Below, piece by piece: positions 60,480 through 64,000 of a DNA stretch of 64,000 nucleotides (position 1 is its first letter; each line of letters starts with the position of its first letter). Source of the DNA: Candidatus Aalborgicola defluviihabitans (GTDB taxonomy: Bacteria > Pseudomonadota > Gammaproteobacteria > Burkholderiales > Burkholderiaceae_C); the NCBI GenBank assembly GCA_016705575.1, contig JADIXX010000001.1:496001-560000 (forward strand), written 5' to 3'. The translations under genes were made by a program, and so were the position numbers. Under the pieces are notes generated by a model. The model made no database searches. It was given only the letters and a program-made list of their open reading frames with translations, and was not told the DNA's origin.

Positions 60480-63400
60480 TCAGGCGCTGGCCACGGGCTG
60501 GCCCAGGTTCTTCAAAATATCCCGCACCATCTGGGCCCGGTCTTTTGCCTCGGGCAGTTCGCGTTCAATGCGCAGCTTCTCGTTGCCGGCCAGCTTGATG
60601 TGCTTGTGCTTCTGGATCAGCTGGATGATCTTCATCGGGTCAATCGGCGGGTTCTTCTGAAAGGTGATGGTGATGACACCCGGTGCCGCATCCACCTTGA
60701 CCACGCCATACGGTTTGGCCAACACGCGCAGGCGGTGCACGTCGATCAGGCTTTGCGCCTGGTGCGGCAGCTTGCCAAAGCGGTCCACAATTTCTTCCAG
60801 CAGGGTATCGACCTGGTCTGTGGTTTTGGCAGTTGCCAGTTTTTTATAAAACGAGAGGCGCAAGTGCACGTCGCCGCAGTAGTCGTCCGGCAAGAGGGCG
60901 GGGGAGTGCAGGTTGATCTCGGTCGTCACGTTGAGTGGGCTGAGCAAATCGGGCTCGATACCCGCCTTGAGGCAGCGCACCGCCTCACTCAGCATCTCGT
61001 TGTAAAGCTGAAAGCCCACCTCCAGCATGTTGCCGCTCTGGCTTTCGCCCAGCACCTCGCCGGCACCGCGAATCTCCAGGTCGTGCATGGCCAGGTAGAA
61101 GCCGCTGCCCAGTTCTTCCATCGCCTGAATGGCATCCAGGCGTTGCTGGGCCTGCTTGGTCAGGCCTTCAATGTCGGGCACCATCAGGTAGGCGTAGGCT
61201 TGGTGGTGGCTGCGGCCTACGCGGCCACGCAACTGGTGCAACTGGGCCAGGCCGAATTTGTCGGCGCGGCTCATCACAATCGTGTTGGCGGTGGGCACGT
61301 CAATACCGGTCTCGATAATGGTGGAGCACAGTAGCAGGTTGTAGCGCTGGGCAATGAAGTCGCGCATCACGGCTTCCAGCTGGCGCTCGGGCATCTGGCC
61401 GTGGGCCACGGCAATGCGGGCCTCGGGCAGCAGCTCTTCTAATTTAGCGCGGCGGTTCTCAATGGTTTCCACCTCGTTGTGCAAAAAGTAGATTTGCCCA
61501 CCGCGTTTCAATTCGCGCAAAACGGCTTCACGAATCACGCCGTTGCCTTCGGTTCGCACAAAGGTTTTGATGGCCAAGCGGCGCTGTGGCGCGGTGGCGA
61601 TCACGCTCAAATCGCGCAGGCCCTCCAACGCCATGCCCATGGTGCGGGGGATGGGAGTGGCGGTGAGAGTCAGCACATCCACCTCGGCGCGCATGGCTTT
61701 CATCTGCTCCTTGTGGCGCACGCCGAAGCGGTGCTCTTCGTCGATGATCAAGAGGCCCAAGTCCTTGAAGTGGGTGCCCTGACTCAGCAGCTTGTGCGTG
61801 CCGACCACAATGTCCACCGTGCCATCGGCCACGCCTTTGAGTGCGGCATTGATTTCTTTGGTCGAGCGAAAACGGCTCATCTCAGCCACCTTGACCGGCC
61901 ATTTGGCAAATCGGTCGGAAATAGTTTGGAAATGTTGCTCGGCCAAGAGCGTGGTGGGTGCAAGGATGGCCACTTGCTTGCCGCCGGTTACCGCCACAAA
62001 GGCCGCGCGCAGGGCGACTTCGGTTTTGCCAAAACCTACATCGCCGCAGACCAGGCGGTCCATGGGGCGGGGGCTGACCATGTCCTGGATCACGCAGTGG
62101 ATAGCGGCCTTTTGGTCAGCGGTTTCTTCAAAGCCAAAATCGTTGGCAAAGGTTTCGTAGTCGTTGGCTGAATAACGGAAGGCGTGGCCTTCGCGGGCGG
62201 CGCGGCGGGCGTAGATGTTGAGCAGCTCGGCGGCACTGTCGCGCACCTGCTCGGCGGCGCGGCGTTTGGCCTTTTCCCACTGGCCGCTGCCCAGCTTGTG
62301 CAGTGGGGCTTCGTCGGCACTCACACCGGTGTAACGGCTGATGAGTTGCAACTGGCTCACCGGCACATACAGCGTGGCCTTGTCGGCATATTCCAGGTGC
62401 AAAAATTCCTGCAACTCGGGCTCGCCATTGGGCAGCTTGTTGCCCAAATCCAGGTTAATTAAGCCCCGGTAGCGACCAATGCCGTGCTGCGAGTGCACCA
62501 CCGGGTCGCCCACGTTGAGCTCGGACAGGTCTTTGATCAGCGCCTCAACGTCGCTGACTTGTTCTTGTTTTTTGCGCCGGCGTGCGGTGGGGGCGCTGGA
62601 AAATAGTTCGGTCTCGGTGACCAAATCAATGCCGTGCTCAACCCAGGCAAAGCCCGTGGTTAGCGCGGCGGTGGCAATGCCAAATTTCTCGTCGCTGGTC
62701 TGGAAATCCAGCAGCGAATCAAACGCCGGTGGGTTGACACCGCTGGCGCGCAAAAAGTCCAGCAGGCTCTCGCGCCGGCCATCGCTCTCGGCCAGCACCA
62801 GCATGCGGTGCTGCGTGTTGCGTGCGTGGGTTTTCAGGCGGACTAGCGGGTCCTCGGTGCCCCGCTCGGCCGACAGGGGGGGCAGGGTGTCCAGCTCGGC
62901 GTAGGGCGGAGCGGCCGCTTCAGTGCTAATTTGGCCTGTAGCCCCCGTAGAACCTTCGGGAGCAGCTACTGGTTTGATAGCAAGCTGGGCGTAGCCATTG
63001 GCCCGTGCATAAAACTGCTCGGTGCTTAAAAACAGCGATTCGGGTGGCAGCGCGGGGCGCTCGGGGTCGCCTTGCACCAAGCGGTAGCGGTCTTTGGTGT
63101 CTTGCCAGAAGCGCTGAAAAGAACCTTCCAGGTCACCGTGCAGCACCACCGTGGCGTCAAGCCCCACGTAGTCGAACACCGTGGCGGTTTCCTCAAAGAA
63201 CAGTGGCAGGTAATACTCAATGCCGGCGGTGGCTACACCGGCGCCCATGTCTTTGTAGATGCGGCTTTTGGTCGGGTCGCCCTCTAACAATTCGCGCCAG
63301 CGGCTGCGAAAGCGCGCGCGCGCGTCGTCGTCCATCGGGAACTCGCGCCCGGGCAACAGCCGCACCTCGGGCACCGGGTACAGGCTGCGCTGGCTATCGG

Positions 63401-63998
63401 GATCGAAGGTGCGGATGCTGTCAATCTCGTCATCAAACAGGTCCACCCGGTAGGGTACCGAGCTACCCATGGGGAACAGGTCGATCAGGCCGCCGCGCAC
63501 TGCGTATTCGCCGGGGCTTACCACCTGCGTCACATGGCTGTAACCTGCCAGGGTGAGCTGGGCTTTGAGTTTGGCTTCGTCCAGCTTTTGCTTGACCTTG
63601 AACTCAAAGGTATAGCCGGCCAGAAAACTGGGCGGCGCCAAACGGTACAGGGCCGTTGTGGCGGGCACCAAAATGACGTCAGCACCGGTTTCCTTGTCGC
63701 GCTGGCTGATGCGCCACAGCGTGGCCAGCCGCTCGCTAATCAGGTCCTGGTGTGGCGAGAAAGTGTCATACGGCAGGGTTTCCCAGTCAGGAAAGAGGGC
63801 GCAGCGCAAGCCGGGGGCAAAAAACGCGATCTCGTCCAGCAGGCGTTGCGCGTCGTTGGCGTCGGCGGTGACGATGGTGGTGGGCCGGCCAGCGGCTTTT
63901 TCGCGCGCACCCAGCTGGGCCAGGAGCAGGGCATCGGCAGAACCGGGGGGGCGGGGCAAGGTGAAACGCTTGCCAACCGTGAGTTTGGGTAAATCCAT
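60480..63998 (-). CDS. mfd: Transcription-repair coupling factor
   Basis: 1172 residues, complete in the window. UvrB-like N-terminal part (GLRCALFPDWETLPYDTFSP), RNA polymerase-binding CarD-like domain (NVGDPVVHSQHGIGRYRGLI, about 500), then RecG-type translocase: Walker A LVCGDVGFGKTEVALRAAFV, DEEH in LLIIDEEHRFGVRHKEQMKA, TATPIPRTMGMAL, and QLRGRVGRSHHQAYAYLM, followed by the D7 TRCF domain. Frees RNA polymerase stalled at lesions and recruits UvrA. A repeat copy is translated near residue 345 in a variable linker. Confidence 0.95.
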   Translation of the reverse strand: MDLPKLTVGKRFTLPRPPGSADALLLAQLGAREKAAGRPTTIVTADANDAQRLLDEIAFFAPGLRCALFPDWETLPYDTFSPHQDLISERLATLWRISQRDKETGADVILVPATTALYRLAPPSFLAGYTFEFKVKQKLDEAKLKAQLTLAGYSHVTQVVSPGEYAVRGGLIDLFPMGSSVPYRVDLFDDEIDSIRTFDPDSQRSLYPVPEVRLLPGREFPMDDDARARFRSRWRELLEGDPTKSRIYKDMGAGVATAGIEYYLPLFFEETATVFDYVGLDATVVLHGDLEGSFQRFWQDTKDRYRLVQGDPERPALPPESLFLSTEQFYARANGYAQLAIKPVAAPEGSTGATGQISTEAAAPPYAELDTLPPLSAERGTEDPLVRLKTHARNTQHRMLVLAESDGRRESLLDFLRASGVNPPAFDSLLDFQTSDEKFGIATAALTTGFAWVEHGIDLVTETELFSSAPTARRRKKQEQVSDVEALIKDLSELNVGDPVVHSQHGIGRYRGLINLDLGNKLPNGEPELQEFLHLEYADKATLYVPVSQLQLISRYTGVSADEAPLHKLGSGQWEKAKRRAAEQVRDSAAELLNIYARRAAREGHAFRYSANDYETFANDFGFEETADQKAAIHCVIQDMVSPRPMDRLVCGDVGFGKTEVALRAAFVAVTGGKQVAILAPTTLLAEQHFQTISDRFAKWPVKVAEMSRFRSTKEINAALKGVADGTVDIVVGTHKLLSQGTHFKDLGLLIIDEEHRFGVRHKEQMKAMRAEVDVLTLTATPIPRTMGMALEGLRDLSVIATAPQRRLAIKTFVRTEGNGVIREAVLRELKRGGQIYFLHNEVETIENRRAKLEELLPEARIAVAHGQMPERQLEAVMRDFIAQRYNLLLCSTIIETGIDVPTANTIVMSRADKFGLAQLHQLRGRVGRSHHQAYAYLMVPDIEGLTKQAQQRLDAIQAMEELGSGFYLAMHDLEIRGAGEVLGESQSGNMLEVGFQLYNEMLSEAVRCLKAGIEPDLLSPLNVTTEINLHSPALLPDDYCGDVHLRLSFYKKLATAKTTDQVDTLLEEIVDRFGKLPHQAQSLIDVHRLRVLAKPYGVVKVDAAPGVITITFQKNPPIDPMKIIQLIQKHKHIKLAGNEKLRIERELPEAKDRAQMVRDILKNLGQPVASA
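62926..62982 (-). repeat. Dispersed coding repeat, copy H (in mfd)
   Basis: Minus strand: TTGCTATCAAACCAGTAGCT, then GGTTCTACGGGGGCTACAGG and CCAAATTAG. Sense orientation, translated LAIKPVAAPEGSTGATGQIS in the linker before the CarD-like domain. Confidence 0.75.
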
Positions 63999-64000
63999 GG

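Overview
The window reads like a chromosome segment of a beta-proteobacterium, most likely a Comamonadaceae member (Rhodoferax/Polaromonas/Acidovorax-like). The basis is gene content: two LIV-type transporter clusters, squalene-forming hpnCDE, a 3-hydroxybutyrate-oligomer hydrolase, and a short dispersed repeat of a kind I associate with this family. The assignment is inference; no rRNA or other phylogenetic marker is present.

Layout. 1-8 kb: 3' part of a YgiQ-type radical SAM gene, small proteins, a CoA-transferase/racemase-like gene, an exonuclease, a decayed MOSC gene, a response regulator and rlhA. 8.2-15.5 kb: a tightly overlapping minus-strand moxR-DUF58-DUF4381-batA-batB-TPR-batD operon. 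15.5-19.5 kb: the accessory island, with an IS91-family element (own tyrosine recombinase, frameshifted HUH transposase) beside two integron-type attC sites and two small cassette genes, and no integron integrase in view. 19.5-24.8 kb: housekeeping minus-strand genes (FAH-family hydrolase, ppiC, bolA, yciB, msrB, selO) and a Crp/Fnr-type regulator. 25-38 kb: a plus-strand catabolic block with two periplasmic binding proteins, an acyl-CoA synthetase, a complete LIV ABC transporter (H-M-G-F), a FadB/FadJ-like bifunctional enzyme, a membrane-anchored M20 hydrolase and a thiolase. 38.7-48.5 kb: a sigma-54 activator followed by a second LIV transporter, a 3-hydroxybutyrate-oligomer hydrolase lipoprotein and an alpha/beta hydrolase; a good -24/-12 promoter lies directly before the first transporter gene. 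48.5-64 kb: chromate transporter, D-serine dehydratase with a damaged 5' end, ferrochelatase, HAD hydrolase, Lon-like protease, PilU, hpnE, hpnD, a GNAT-HpnC fusion and mfd.

The most unusual signal is a short (about 55 bp) dispersed repeat with core CGACGAGGGCTAGAGGCC, present in eight diverged copies. Six lie inside protein-coding genes (ygiQ, rlhA, selO, hpnE, hpnC, mfd) and are translated in frame without stop codons, in at least three reading registers. The other two lie before the sigma-54 activator and at the 5' end of dsdA, where the copy supplies an in-frame TAG upstream of conserved dsdA coding sequence. This resembles the behaviour of Rickettsia palindromic elements: a peptide-encoding mobile or propagating repeat tolerated inside essential and conserved proteins.

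Other points for a second look: a CooA-like dyad TGTCG-N6-CGACA between the Crp-family gene and a binding-protein gene, a perfect 12-bp palindrome before the beta-oxidation genes, a cruciform-forming element inside the hpn cluster, and a MOSC gene with an out-of-frame internal deletion.
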